A stretch of DNA of 64,000 bases, taken from positions 2,294,001-2,358,000 of the forward strand of contig NC_060024.1 of NCBI RefSeq assembly GCF_021134715.1, written 5' to 3'. The notes beneath the pieces were generated by a model, which did no database searches, was not told where the DNA came from, and saw only the letters and a list, made by a program, of their open reading frames with translations. This stretch comes from Daphnia pulex. Its lineage: Eukaryota; Arthropoda; Branchiopoda; Diplostraca; Daphniidae. This document shows, piece after piece, positions 11,241 to 22,175 of this stretch (positions within the stretch are counted from its first letter, which is position 1; each line of letters starts with the position of its first letter). Both the position numbers and the translations under genes were made by a program.

Positions 11241-12368
11241 TTACAGCTGGTGCGGTGGCCACCAGGTGTAATCGTATTCAGTGGTCCGGATTCCACCTTC
11301 GTACAAGTAATGCGGATAGGCAGTACAACTCATGTGATGGAGAGGATTCGTTCCCTCGCAAGGTGTGCAATGTCTTCTGTTCGGTGTCCCGGCTTTATCG
11401 ATCCAAAAACTGAGTGCCCTTTGGTTGATCTGAAGCGGAATGTATTCATCGTAACGCAGTCCCCACTTCCACATGTCCACGTCCGTTTCAAAATATTTCT
11501 GAAATTGTTCTTCTTTGGCGGAATGATAGGCTCGGCGGCGGATGTCTTCCGGAAACCAGTAGCGATTCCCACGGTCATTCAGTGCGTAAATGTGGTTCAT
11601 GTTGTTACTCGGTTCGTTGACATATTTTTCATTGACGAATCTCGTCGCCTTGGGAATTTCTTTGTTCGAGTCGAGATCGTTTTCCACAATGCAGCGCAAG
11701 TAATGGTAGCGATCCTTGCAAACGGTGCACACACGTCTAATGTCATGTATGCAGTTGCGGACGGTGAAAGCATTCGCCCACCACTCGATGCTGAACTCCA
11801 TCAGTTGAAGAGCAACTTGCAGACGTTCGTAAGAATTCACGGGATGTCGTGTTATCAGATCGAAGGCTCTTGTGTTGGTCATTTCGGGTTCTGTCAATCG
11901 ACGAATTTCAGTTGGAGACTGCGCTTGACAAACGAATGGTTGGCAATTTGACGTGCTGGTACAAGGAGGATGCGCCGGACAGGGTCTGCAAGTCTGAGCC
12001 GGACTATTGGGGCAAGGCAAAGCGGCTATCGGCGGACAAGTTGGTGGGGATGTACAAGGTGGCAAATTGCTTGGTGGTGCTGGGCAGCTGGTTGCTGGAG
12101 CTGGTGGCAGGCAAATTATTTCGGTTGCTACACCAGTTGGAATGCAGAAATTATAATAAACAATCAGTCCTGTAGCCGTCATCAAAATGAAACCGATGAA
12201 AACAAAAAGGAGAAAAAACCACTTCTGACTGGACATGGTGCATGAGCAGTTGCTTGCCCTGCCGTTTGCTAGAGACGCCATTTGTATTGAGTTTAAATGC
12301 GTGCTGTACTTTTCAGTAGCAGCCAATGCGCTTAAGTAGACTTGGAGGTTCGAGAATGACATTCGCAC
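11241..12368 (-). CDS. Unrecognised type II membrane protein with Pro/Cys-rich stalk
   Basis: An intact 375-residue single-exon frame. A short N-terminal part with internal Met30 and Met45 as alternative starts is followed by a strong membrane segment at about residues 51-72 (from WFFLLFVFIGF to GLIVYYNF). A long Pro/Cys-rich stalk spans roughly 84-150 (repeated CPAP, CPPIA, CRPCPAHPPC), and then comes a charged, aromatic globular part with scattered cysteines (VCTVCKDRYHYLRC, CTPCEG). The lack of a cleavable signal and the membrane segment near the N-terminus suggest a type II orientation with the C-terminal part outside the cell. I do not recognise the family. The frame's length and biased composition support a real gene. 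The longest start is used, but Met45 directly before the membrane segment is equally possible. Confidence 0.7.
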   Translation of the reverse strand: MRMSFSNLQVYLSALAATEKYSTHLNSIQMASLANGRASNCSCTMSSQKWFFLLFVFIGFILMTATGLIVYYNFCIPTGVATEIICLPPAPATSCPAPPSNLPPCTSPPTCPPIAALPCPNSPAQTCRPCPAHPPCTSTSNCQPFVCQAQSPTEIRRLTEPEMTNTRAFDLITRHPVNSYERLQVALQLMEFSIEWWANAFTVRNCIHDIRRVCTVCKDRYHYLRCIVENDLDSNKEIPKATRFVNEKYVNEPSNNMNHIYALNDRGNRYWFPEDIRRRAYHSAKEEQFQKYFETDVDMWKWGLRYDEYIPLQINQRALSFWIDKAGTPNRRHCTPCEGTNPLHHMSCTAYPHYLYEGGIRTTEYDYTWWPPHQL

Positions 12369-12891
12369 TTCAGTTCCCGTTGCGATTTGACAAATTATAC
12401 ATTGAAAATCGGATTTCCTGTCAAATTAATTTTGATTTTCCATATTTGCTTAATTATTCCGACCTTGTTCAACCATAAATTTATTGATTTGAGTAATATA
12501 TAATTTTATATCTTCAAATTATAAGCAAGTGGTTGTTGCGTTGCGAGTTGTGTGATGTTACGGATTAAAACGCCAGAGGGCAGTACTGCCAGGCTGAAAA
12601 TTCTGCAATAACTTAACCGCCATAACCGCTATAAAATGTTCTTTCTTTGAGAACGAGGTTTTTTAAAAATTGTTCCTAAGACTTGGATTTTGTAGAACCA
12701 GGCTAAATATTTTATGCAAACACTTGAAATCAATCCAAATAATAATCTAACTCAAATTTTCATGCACATAATCAACGAGTGATAAATATTTTCATATTAG
12801 TACTTTTGAATCAAGATGCATTCAAAAAAATAATTGATCAAGTAAATTTATTTTAAAAAAAAATCGGGACGAAGCAAGTCGTGGCATCTCC
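12369..12891. other. Upstream region of the membrane-protein gene
   Basis: Non-coding AT-rich DNA separating two minus-strand genes. A CGCCATAACCGCTATAAAATG segment near 12,620-12,640 includes a TATAAAA word on the plus strand, but no plus-strand gene follows. Nothing further is supported. Confidence 0.35.
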
Positions 12892-12999
12892 TTAACTATA
12901 TATGGATGTCCGCCGGTGTCCGCCCAGCAGTTGGCATTTCTCACGAGGTGCGGCCTCGACGATTGCGACCACAACGGCCAGCAGGACACAAAACCTGAG
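12892..12999 (-). CDS. Signal-peptide exon of a small secreted protein
   Basis: From an acceptor-like TTTTCCAG, the minus-strand exon reads LRFCVLLAVVVAIVEAAPRE, a textbook signal-peptide core with an Ala-Ala cleavage region, then KCQLLGGHRRTSIYS and TAA at 12,892-12,894. The start codon must lie in an upstream exon that I could not place, perhaps 13,010-13,100. Either the mature peptide is only about 17 residues or a donor at the ATATAGTTAAGG segment leads to a further exon. The layout is the same as the other small secreted genes in this region. Function unknown. Confidence 0.5.
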   Translation of the reverse strand, partial: LRFCVLLAVVVAIVEAAPREKCQLLGGHRRTSIYS

Positions 13000-14831
13000 C
13001 TGGAAAATTCATGGGGAAAAACAGAATATCGGTGGCATATGGCATATGGCAACAAAAAAGAGCAATAAGCAGCAAATAAAGCGTGTTATCAAGTTATTAT
13101 CAAGTTTAATGTGTGTATAATTGTATAGTCCATCTTAGACAGTACGGATACCAAGGGAATATATATCACGAGTCATGTCGGTTGAAGACAGGTTGAAGAA
13201 TGATATCTTTTCAGCCTCAGTCGAAGGCTTTTATAGCCAATTTACATTGGTGTGAGCTAAAAGGAAATGGAATTGAGAAGGTTGCTGGAAAAAGTTTCTT
13301 CGTAATAACTGTGTGAACTGTGAAGCAAATCCATAAGTTAAAACAATCAAGAGACCAAAGGCAGACATGGTGCGTCATTACGAAAAGGTAAACAAGGCTC
13401 TGATTCCTATAATGGGAAACTTTTTTCGACTTTTTATGTGCATGATGCTGGAAGTATAAATGTATTTCTATAGCAATAATCTCGTGGCCGCTTTCTCGGT
13501 GATGCAGAATTTCGGTGCGTGTTTTGTTGTTTATGGCATCAGTTTTAAATTGCTGCTTCAACGCGACAAAGCACTCACCTTCTTATCTCGAATAGGAATA
13601 ATTCAATTTGACGATTCAAGAGCATATAGTACAAAATCTATATCTCAAAGAAAACGCACAAATTGATGGCTTGTTAGCTTCATTGGGTAAAGCGCCGTGC
13701 CGATGTTATGAGTTCGATTATCTTATTACTAGCCAAAATCTCGAGCGCAAAATCTTTTGTTATATTGTTATAAAAAGATTTTATTATTTTGAATAGGTGA
13801 ACGTTTAAGTTTTCGTATTGTATTTACGACATTAAATGATTTTTTACTATAGTTAATATCAGGCCTAGTACTGAATTAAATCATTATTTCAATCGTTTAT
13901 AGATTGCGCAATGGTCTAAATATATATAATATTCGCAATGCGACCGATTTGAATTTCCTGTTATTCCAGATGCGTCCAGATGCTCATGTGTGACTTGTTT
14001 GCTTCCGAATCAGTGAAAACACAATTTACGTTAAATTAAATAAATTTATTTTATTTGGGACAGAAAATTGCTTTATATAAGGAATCGCAAAGATATAGGC
14101 ATATTAATATTTAACACGGTGCTCTGTCCATCTGTATCATTAACGGCAATAACCCATTTTGGCAAAATATAACAAACAATAATAAATTTGCTGCTGGATG
14201 ATGGTGCTTAGGGTGCTTATCGTCTCTCCCTTTGATTATTCAATTTTTCACGATTGTCGGAGATCGCTGTTCAATTTCCTCTTCTTCTTGTAAGTTTATG
14301 GGGTGGACATCCGAGTAGACCTATTATAAAATGCCCCAAATATTAGCTGGCGTGGTTTAACTGTTTTCGTCTTGCTTTGGGTATTATATGTTGCGCTGGA
14401 ACAGCATCCGATCGTGTTTCTTTTTGCCAGTTGGCTGACAGAGGTTAAATTTTGCCTGCTGCGCGCATCACGTTGCAAGACAGTAACAGTTAAAAAAAAA
14501 AAGGAAGGGGGGAGCATTCAAATATTTGTATCACAATATCTTCAATAATCCAAGGCTAATAATATGCTAATAATTTGATGAAAAATGGCTCACGATGTAC
14601 TCGCGACTGAGCGTATGATGACTGATAGAAATGAACGAACGGTGGGAACCATCAACCATGTTGGAAACTTTGTTCAAGACAAACCTTTTTTTTTAATTCA
14701 ATGAAATAGCTCATATAATAGATATCTGCCAGCATCTAGTTTTAACTTACAACAAACCTAATAAAAGTCGAAAAAACAACAACAATGTAATTTGAGAATC
14801 TTGGACCCGGCTGCTGGATGGCCGCGCTGAA
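13000..14831. other. Gene-poor AT-rich stretch
   Basis: Several short open frames overlap on both strands (for example 13,217-13,666 and 14,296-14,517), none with recognisable motifs or good splice context. A TATATAA box-like word occurs at 14,074-14,080 on the plus strand. A poly-A tract plus GGAAGGGGGG lies at about 14,492. No gene is called. Confidence 0.4.
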
Positions 14832-15253
14832 CCAGTTTAACTTTATATAGTAGGCCTTATAGCCTATTTCAAAGGCTTTCTCGGAGGAGGCAGCGTACCA
14901 GCAGCAGCATCAGTCGTTGTGAGCAGCAACGACGGTCATTTTTCGTATTATTATAATATACATGGACAAGGGAATAAATAAATAAAACGACTCCCTCAGT
15001 TACAATGCGGCAACACGATCAAATAAATTTCGTAAAAAATAGCCGCCAAACCAGTATAACTTTATATATAGTATAGCCTATAGCCTACATTTATTATAGG
15101 CTTTCTCGGAGGAGGCCAGCGCACCGCAGCAGCAATACAATCAGTCATTGTGAGCAGCAACGACGATCCCTTGTCGTATTAAATTACATGGACAAGGGAA
15201 TAAATAAAACGACCCCCTCAGTTACAATGAGGAAACACGATAAAAATTTCGTT
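14832..15253. repeat. Two tandem copies of a ~200-bp repeat
   Basis: The unit begins AACCAGTTTAACTTTATATA and contains GGCTTTCTCGGAGGAGGC, GAGCAGCAACGACG, ACATGGACAAGGGAATAAAT and CTCAGTTACAATG. One copy is at about 14,832-15,030 and the second at about 15,048-15,253, with moderate divergence and small indels. A third, more diverged copy lies at 18,594-18,790. On the minus strand the units at 15,048-15,253 and 18,594-18,790 each sit directly downstream of a similar short first exon, so they are probably parts of duplicated first introns. Confidence 0.75.
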
Positions 15254-15319
15254 CAAAAATATTTTAACTAATAATTGAGAAAATAAAACTAATTTGAAAG
15301 CACGACTTTGTCGACTTAC

Positions 15320-15345
15320 CGGGACAACATGCAGCCATCTGCCAT
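15320..15345 (-). other. Putative first exon similar to that at 18,805-18,825
   Basis: On the minus strand ATGGCAGATGGCTGC..CCCG runs into a GTAAGTCGAC donor (AG/GT boundary at 15,319/15,320). The arrangement ATGGCTG...CCCGGTAAGTC is the same as at 18,805-18,825, 3.5 kb away, and both are followed by the 200-bp repeat. It could be the first exon of a paralogue of the decayed gene at 16.4-18.8 kb. No second exon was found downstream. Confidence 0.4.
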
Positions 15346-15957
15346 CTATATGTAGTCCAGCTTACATATTTTAGTAGATGGATTAGAGCTAATTCCGTCA
15401 TAGCTTATATAAATAGTCCAGCATCAGACCATTATATATTGTCGTCGAATGAATAATTTAGGCTGTATAATGTCAATGTCGTTGTATTCTATAGTCAGCA
15501 CAGGCCTTAAATACAACAAAAACAGTACTTAATATACGAATACAAAGCACCGAAAATAAAAATATGAACAATTTATCAGTAATGTGCTGCAGAGTATACT
15601 ACTATACTGCATAAGAGGACTTGCTTATAATACTTGCTTTACAATCTTGAATTGTTGATTTAATTGCAGATAACTTGTGTGTATTTGGTCATTTGGTGGC
15701 ACTTTTTTGCGCTGTCGTGTTCTGGGCCGATCGGTTGAAAAGGATCAACAGAATCTGGAAGACTTGACGACCAATCGAGACACACTGGTTTCACCTCAAA
15801 AAGCAGAAAAACGGATTCAAAACTTGATGTGAAAATATAGCTTATCAGCCTAGACAACCTGACGAACCTCACACAGAAATTTTTTCTATAGTCCCAAAAA
15901 TGTGGGAAAAGATGCGTCAGAGAAGTCTGAATAACTCGGAGAAGCTAATAATATGAA
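15346..15957. other. Upstream region with plus-strand TATA-like box
   Basis: Non-coding. TTATATAAATAG at about 15,404-15,415 followed by TCAGACC looks like an arthropod core promoter (TATA plus initiator) on the plus strand, and could drive the Gly/Tyr-rich gene at 15,958-16,247. The open frame on the minus strand at 15,660-15,872 has no recognisable motif. Confidence 0.35.
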
Positions 15958-16247
15958 TTGCTGGAGTCGCCACCGGTTCCAGCAGTTCCACTCAACCCTG
16001 CGCTATCTAGAAGTCGAAGATTTTTTATTCTTTACCTTTCGTCTTACCTATACCACCGACCGTATGTGAGACGTGCTTATCCTTATTATTTTGGAGAGGC
16101 ATCTTCGGATATCCGTATTATGGCGGATACGGTTCGTAAAATATAATCGTCGGTTGAAAAATATATTACGGCGGAGGATACTACGGCGACTTTGGTGATT
16201 ACGGAGGTGGCTTTGGTGACATGGATATTGGAATCGATTCAGATTAA
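15958..16247 (+). pseudogene. Decayed Gly/Tyr-rich (cuticle-like) peptide gene
   Basis: Across shifting frames the stretch encodes HRPYVRRAYPYYFGE, then GYPYYGGYGS, then YYGGGYYGDFGDYGGGFGD followed by MDIGIDSD and TAA at 16,245-16,247. Such Tyr/Gly repeats are typical of small arthropod cuticle or silk-like secreted peptides (family-level knowledge). At least two frame changes and a stop interrupt it, so it is called a pseudogene. AATAAA follows at about 16,272. A signal peptide exon was not found. Confidence 0.5.
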
Positions 16248-16335
16248 TAGATTATTAACTACATTCGTCCAAATAAATCTCTCACAGTTGTAAAATCAAT
16301 TTCAAATTTTTCCACCAACAAATTGTATTGTTTGT

Positions 16336-18825
16336 TCAGGAACAGTCACGATTAAAGTTTACATTCTTGGTTACAAAAGAAAACAAGGTGAGAAAAGTAC
16401 TGAATGGAAGAGTAAATAAAAATCCACGGCTTATTTCGGGCCAACGACACATTCTGTTCCGGAAAGCTAGTCCACCTAATAAAATCAAAATTCCTTTTAG
16501 CTTTACGTTTGAAATTATTTTTAAGATTATTTTGAATACCGACACCAGAAGATGTTTGGTGGAGCCTTGGGCATCCTTCATGTCAATAAATGTGATCAGT
16601 TCCATCTGGAGAAATCTGAACAAAAAGAAAGAAAATCTATTAGCTCTCTTAGCAGATTCCAATACTGAATTTCAAACCTCAAAATGGTTATGTGGTATAG
16701 CTGGCGACATTTTTTATGGCCCACAAAAGTGGCGTTTCTTCATTGCTGTGTTCGACGCAATTCTTCACGTGGAAAAAATCGAAAAAAGCCTCTCCAGACT
16801 TTGCAAAAAAAAAATGAGAAACTCAGTTTCATTATAAATAATAAAATATTAGGCTAGAGATAATTGGGAACGTACCTGCTTCAGAAAATTGTCTTCTACC
16901 CATCACTTCTCGGCCGGCGGGTTGGTGACGCTTGGGATCGAATTTCTTGGCCGGGAGGCAAGAAACGAGTAAATGAACGGGACACAATTTGGCCCATTCT
17001 TCGTCCTTCATTTGATTGGCGTTTTTCAGGACTGCGAATTCAACGCCGTTGAGTTCGTACACTTCGTTCCATCGGTCGAAGGCCCAATACTGATCCAATT
17101 CAAGTCGCAGTGAATTAAGGGCGTATATAGTTGACGGCTTCGAGATTGTCGTGGAGTACGACGATGCGAAGAGCAGGTTGCCCTTTTTTGGACAGATGCC
17201 GGTTCAGTTGGACGGGTAAATCTTGGTGAAGGAAACTTCTCAGCTGTCGGAGAAACTGTTAAAGAATATTCTGGAAAATTCCTAGAGAAAAAAGTTAAAT
17301 ACTTTTAAGGCCCAGTCGGAGCGAGGAGCCCGTGGGATTCTGCTGTGAAACTGGCGCAGACCGCAGAGGCAGTAAAACCACGGCGTCTTTTGCATGATAA
17401 CGGACATTGATCCTTCACCAACCAGCAGCTCAACACAATACGACCAAAATACTCTTTTAATTAATTAACAAGAAATCACTTTGAGTTCTTGAAAGAAAAA
17501 CTATTTAGAAAATAAAAAAGTTTTAACTATTTTCGCATTCCAGACAATCTCCTGTGGAACCACAGATAGCCTATTAAAATTGATCGAAGAAATGAATCTA
17601 TTAAACAATAATTTTCAAATTAGATGAAGCGATTACGTGAATATCGTCCTCACCAATGCTGCAACTCGTTGCCAGAAGTTCATTCTACATAAATAACATA
17701 GTAAGAAAAACAAACAATTATTCAGCGCTCTTAATTAATTTAGGAAAAATAATCACCTTGCATTCGCGATTGCATAAACTTCCAAAGAAGAGCGGATGTT
17801 CCCTACACGGGCCCATAATTTCCATGACAACCGAGACAGAAGTAATCCGGCCTTGTCCAAAGTTCCGGTCTTGTTCCTGCTGTCCACCACGGCTGTTGTA
17901 ACAATATAAGATGTGGGCGTGTTTAGTTTTCACACATCAATAAAAGATACAATTTCATAGACGAAGATTTATTACCAATGTCGCAATCCTGCGGGCCGTA
18001 AGTGAAACCATCTTCTTCGGAATTGTTTTTCTTACTCTTTTCCTTCTTGTTTTTGCTGCCCTGGAACACTGACAGGCGATTCTCTTTTTTCTCATTGGCG
18101 ATCCTCTTCAACTTGTTGAGGTCTTTGATCCGGCGGTCGATGCTGTTGCAGCTATTCTGGGAAATCGTCCAAGACCACTGTAATGATGTTATATAATAGA
18201 AATATAATTACCATCTCGACTGATGTTGTTCTTTGACGACGCCAAGAGTTTGATCTCCCACGTTTTTAATTTGTCAGTCGTGCCTTTAACTACTTTCGTC
18301 TGATCTCTGTTAAAGGCGACTGCCTGTAGATCACAGAAAATTAAATATGTTTAATTTCGATAACTGGCAATAAAAGTGTGTAGTCGTATTCAACCTGCAG
18401 AGCTTCCAAGACTCCTCTTTCATAGAGGCGCTGTTGTAAGCTTAATTTAACAGGCTGGCCAACCGGTCATCTAGAAAACCGCCCAGTTTTTTCCGTCGGC
18501 ATCTGTTTTAACTCCCAAAAATGTTAATCAAAATTTTGAACTAAAGTCGGAAACCGTTTTTTAATCAATAATTAATGAACCTCGGACACGGTTTGATGGC
18601 CACCGAACCAAAATATCCAGCAGTTACTAGTCGGTTTTCTCGGAGGTGGCAGCCCACAGTCATATTGTAATTAACAACGATCCCTTTTTGGTAATATCGA
18701 AAAATGTGAATAACACGATTAACGATTTAGCAACACGATCAGAATTTCCCAAGTAATAACTAAAATTTCCGAATTTAAAAAAATAATATAAAGGCGTGAC
18801 TTACCGGGCTACCAAGGCCAGCCAT
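16336..18825 (-). pseudogene. Decayed multi-exon minus-strand gene of unknown family
   Basis: A chain of exon-like segments with good splice signals runs along the minus strand. It starts with the first exon MAGLGSP at 18,825-18,805 (GTAAGTC donor). Next come a segment ending LYERGVLEALQ (about 18,475-18,401), AVAFNRDQTKVV..KTWEI (about 18,330-18,215), a Lys-rich coiled segment (about 18,180-17,973), SRLSWKLWARVGN (about 17,895-17,760), NELLATSC (about 17,690) and MQKTPWFYCLCGLR (about 17,400-17,310). The last parts are FLRQLRSFLHQ..VVLHDNLEAVNYI (about 17,255-17,125), FDRWNEVYELNG..MGRRQF (17,098-16,876, GTACGT donor) and MELITFIDMKDAQG (about 16,610-16,540). The frame slips near 17,120, so it is probably a pseudogene. 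Introns are about 60-90 nt. The AVAFNRDQTKVV segment resembles a WD repeat strand, but that alone does not identify the protein. Confidence 0.4.
18594..18790. repeat. Third diverged copy of the ~200-bp repeat
   Basis: Shares GGTTTTCTCGGAGGTGGCAG, AACAACGATCCCTTTTT and AGCAACACGATCAGAATTTC with the tandem copies at 14,832-15,253, in the same orientation. It lies in the presumed first intron of the minus-strand gene starting at 18,825. Confidence 0.6.
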
Positions 18826-20759
18826 CTATATAGCTTAGCCCATACGATTATCCCCAGTCGAATAAATTTACGGGAAGCTAATTTCTTTTTTGGCTCTGTG
18901 ACTTCACCATTTCCATCTGATTTAGATTTTCCTTCACTCCTGCTGCTGCTGTTGCTACCGATTTTGTTATTAGCAGACGGGGTCCTAGGTTATTATATAT
19001 GACGAGATGGTTATATAGTTTTCCAGACAGCAGAAAAGTGAAAAAAGGCCATTTTTTTATGGGGGGAAATATTTAAGCCGAGCCGTCGTCATAGAAGTTG
19101 ACTAATAGTTAGCTGAACTGTCGTTACCATGTGTGGACGGCTGCTGTTGGATTCTTTTTAGGGACAAGTTAGTCGGTTATATAGCGGTCTGTAAATACTA
19201 CTGTTGGCTCTCTTTAGACTGTTAAAATAGTCTCAATAGTCTTATATTTATGCGCGTGCCGAGTGCCAACACACAGCCGTCGGAAATAAACCACGGCAGA
19301 ATGGCCTGTGGCTCGCAAATTGTATCTTCGGTCTGTGTAGCTGCTGGTGGGCTGCCGATTTTGTTGTATAATTGCAATTTTATTTGCGTGTATTTTCCGT
19401 ACTTTTCGTCGGAAGTAATCAACATTTGGTTTCGGGGAGTAGGTATAAGTCATTTTGAAAACTTATGGTTCTAACTGAAGAAACAAGTTTAAAGGAATTA
19501 TTTCAAATGCAACTTTATAAATTGAGTAGTTTTGAATGTTTCACTAAATGAGCAATGACAAATCAAGTGTGTTGCGTAGCACTGTACGATTTAATTTGAC
19601 CATCGTTTCCTAATTTTAACATGTGATAGCATAAACCCTTTTTGGTATTGCAACAACAATTTAGTTAGACAGGGGGTATATAAGGATCTGTTTTATCTAT
19701 GTTTATTGTACATTAATCGTTGACATGAAGGATATTACAAGAAAATAGGAGGTTGAAGAGGAGTTGCATTCTTCTTCACCACTTCTTTCTACTTATCCAA
19801 CTATTCAGACGAGTACGAATGTAACTTATACAGGGCATAACCCTGAACATAAATCATAATTGTTTACAACATTGGATGGTAAAATATTAGATAGAAGGGA
19901 TCAGCGATTGCTGTTTGTCACAGAGGGTATTCTTACTATTAATGCCTAATCTGATAATTGACATGACTTCAAATAAAGTTCATTAACTGAAAACCCAACG
20001 TCACCAATTATCGCTCAATAATTCCTAAGAATGCATAAAATTCCCGAAATGGACGATAGTATATCGCTCTCGAACTTGCGTGTAAAAGTAAAGCAAAATA
20101 GAATTCCAATGTACGCTCATAAACCCGAGGGTATTCTTTTGGAAACGAACTGATGCTAAAATAATCCCGATCTAAAATAATCCCGATGTGAGCGGGAGAT
20201 AAACCCGCTTTGATCATTCGATTGTTTGATCACCATTGATCAGATCGATTTATAATTACTATCGATATCTAAACTCTGGCTAATTAGAAGATTAGTGTCG
20301 TCTGCTGTTTTGTTTCATCTTTCATTGTTACACAAAACACAATACACAGTTTCGAAAAAGAGACGAGTTTATTGCTTAGTAAGTAAGTGAGTGCTCAAGT
20401 TTATTAAGATGTAGAAAAGGAAAGATAACTTTTGTGAAAACGTTCGTGGCTGCACGATGAATAGCACAGCTATTAAAGTTTCAAAAACGTGGTGGTAGTG
20501 TTCGTGTATAAACTCTGGTGTCGTGGCTCTTGACACACTCTCCATTCCATGCTGTTTGGCGGGTAAATATTGGCGGGTAAAACTAAGAATAAAGACAGAA
20601 TGATTGTGGGAGCTTATTAGATAGAAGAGATTAAACCTGTTACAAATCTGTGAAATATTATTTCCTGTGAGTGGCATTTTATCATGTAAGCCTCTTTAAG
20701 GCATGGCAGATTCCAGATTGTTTGCACTAGGTAACCTTCTCGGCTTCTCCTTTGTACAG
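18826..20759. other. Intergenic stretch with TATA-like sites
   Basis: No supported gene. A TATATAAG box lies at 19,677-19,684 on the plus strand; a following ATG (about 19,724) opens only eight codons. Open frames at 19,214-19,474 overlap on both strands without motifs. At about 20,155-20,190 a 16-base AAAATAATCCCGAT unit is duplicated. The rest is AT-rich. Confidence 0.4.
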
Positions 20760-20864
20760 ATTGGAGACCTCTGAACCAGCCATCATTACAACACAATATG
20801 CAAGTTTTGCTTCTACTGGTGTTGACCTGCCATCAGCAACAATCTCTTCAGTCATTGCTTATGG
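20760..20864 (+). other. Putative internal coding exon
   Basis: An open segment framed by a good acceptor (CTCCTTTGTACAG) and a GTAATG donor reads LETSEPAIITTQYAS then FASTGVDLPSATISSVIAYG. Coding-like composition and splice signals support an exon, but no upstream or downstream exon could be linked and no family was recognised. Confidence 0.3.
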
Positions 20865-21196
20865 GTAATGATTTTCGTTGCTTTTAATTATCTGTGACCT
20901 GCTACTGCTAGGTATCTAATGATTTATGACTTGCAGTGCACAATGCAGTATTTTATATATGAAACCTCAAATTCTCCTGTTTATTAAAAATTTGTGTTTA
21001 ATCACTGTTTCGTTTTCACCCTTTTCTTGCCTGTTGTTTCTGTCAATAATTTTTTGTAAACCATTTTTTACTTTTTATTTAGATAAACAGCATCCAGACA
21101 TCCAGTTTGATTGGAAAAACTCTGTCCTCGTGTACATCCATGTGAATGTGGGGGTCGGCGGCGGCTCTCTCTATCTAGCTCGGACCCCATAATCGA

Positions 21197-21390
21197 TTCT
21201 GGAGCTCTCTCTCTCTCGCGCGGGCTCGCTGATGCGCTCGCATCTATTGGTTTCTTTCCATCTCTACACAATGTCTAGTATGGTGAAGTAGAGTGTATAT
21301 GCACATTGCACAAGATCGACCTATACGCATAAGATGAAAAGACGGCGACTATTTTCCATTTCATCTCGAGTAGAGAGAGAGAGAGAGTCC
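21197..21390. repeat. CT/GA microsatellites
   Basis: A CTCTCTCTCTCT run followed by CGCGCG at about 21,204-21,224 and a GAGAGAGAGAGAGAG run at about 21,373-21,388. Simple-sequence tracts in non-coding DNA. Confidence 0.8.
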
Positions 21391-21687
21391 TGACGGCAAG
21401 TGAGGAAGACGGAAGGCAAATCAAAAGTTTTAAAAAAAGCAAGTTTATACTGAGTAAAGACATGTCCCAATTTCTACATCATCGAAACGGGCAAGTATTT
21501 CAACACCACGCAGTAAGTGTTGCAGATATATTTTTGGACGTCTATCAAATAATTTTTGCTCCTTTCAGTTCTCATTTGTCGATTGAAAAAACAAACAATA
21601 GTAGGGCACACAAAAAAGATTTCCCCCTGCCTATCTCATCCATTTGTGATGAAACTGCAAACTGATCGCTTAATTATTTACGTGCCT

Positions 21688-21694
21688 TATAAAA
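21688..21694 (+). promoter_or_regulatory. TATA box of the small secreted peptide gene
   Basis: TATAAAA in the context CCTTATAAAATGGGC, about 74 bases upstream of the ATG at 21,762 and with nothing but a short leader between. Spacing fits a transcription start near 21,720. Confidence 0.5.
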
Positions 21695-21761
21695 TGGGCG
21701 ATGGTATAGTCGACAGAAAACCATTCTTTCTCAATTGAAGCTTTCCCAAGGCTAATAAAAT

Positions 21762-21887
21762 ATGACTTGCTACTTTAAAATGGTATTTTGCGCAGTTGTT
21801 TTACTTGTGGCTGGCTCAATGGCAAATGGCCATTCACTAGAGGAAAGATTTGAGCAGCTAAGAAACTATTTCGTTAGTAATTTCTAA
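21762..21887 (+). CDS. 41-residue secreted peptide
   Basis: The ATG opens MTCYFKMVFCAVVLLVAGSM, a typical signal peptide, followed by a short charged mature part (NGHSLEERFEQLRNYFVSNF) and TAA. A TATA box sits 68-74 bases upstream. The GTAATT at 21,877 could be a donor, but the next acceptor (CCTCACAG, 21,908) would give an intron of about 31 nt, too short, so the single-exon reading is preferred. No family recognised. The signal peptide plus promoter make it more credible than a random short frame. Confidence 0.5.
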   Translation: MTCYFKMVFCAVVLLVAGSMANGHSLEERFEQLRNYFVSNF

Positions 21888-22054
21888 GTGTTGTGTTTTC
21901 CTCACAGAACAAATTATTCCTTAAACCAAATCATTTTTGTTTTCATTTGGTACCAATGTTAAAACGGGTACCACTTTTTCGGGGTTACCAACCACGAAAA
22001 AATCGAATGACCCCAAAATTTTCAAATTGACCTAAATTTTGGGGGTTTTTAAAT
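21888..22054. other. Left flank of the duplicated block
   Basis: Unique sequence before copy 1. It holds a small stem-loop (CCCCAAAATTTT..AAATTTTGGGG) at about 22,013-22,045 and a GGTACC-rich patch. It has no coding sequence. Confidence 0.4.
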
Positions 22055-22175
22055 ACTAATTTACTATTTGCAACGAAAGCCCAAATAACTTGTGGAAAAA
22101 AACCCTCAAAATAATTTCTTTCTCGACTAAAATAAGAAACATAAAAAGCTGTTTTAATAAATGGATATAATTCAT

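Noticed and set aside
11250..12245. Plus-strand frames of 233, 108 and 91 residues
   Set aside because: Antisense shadows of the 375-codon membrane-protein gene.
13460..13796. Overlapping plus-strand frames of 62-68 residues
   Set aside because: AT-rich chance frames without homology or splice signals.
16328..16837. 169-residue plus-strand frame
   Set aside because: It lies opposite exon-like minus-strand segments with good splice signals and has no motif of its own.
20008..20217. Minus-strand AGLSPAHIGIIL, resembling a strand of ribosomal protein S13/uS15
   Set aside because: Only about a dozen residues fit; the rest of the frame does not follow the family, so it is probably chance or at most a tiny pseudogene scrap.
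20369..20677. 102-residue minus-strand frame
   Set aside because: No recognisable motif, unremarkable composition, no promoter or splice support.
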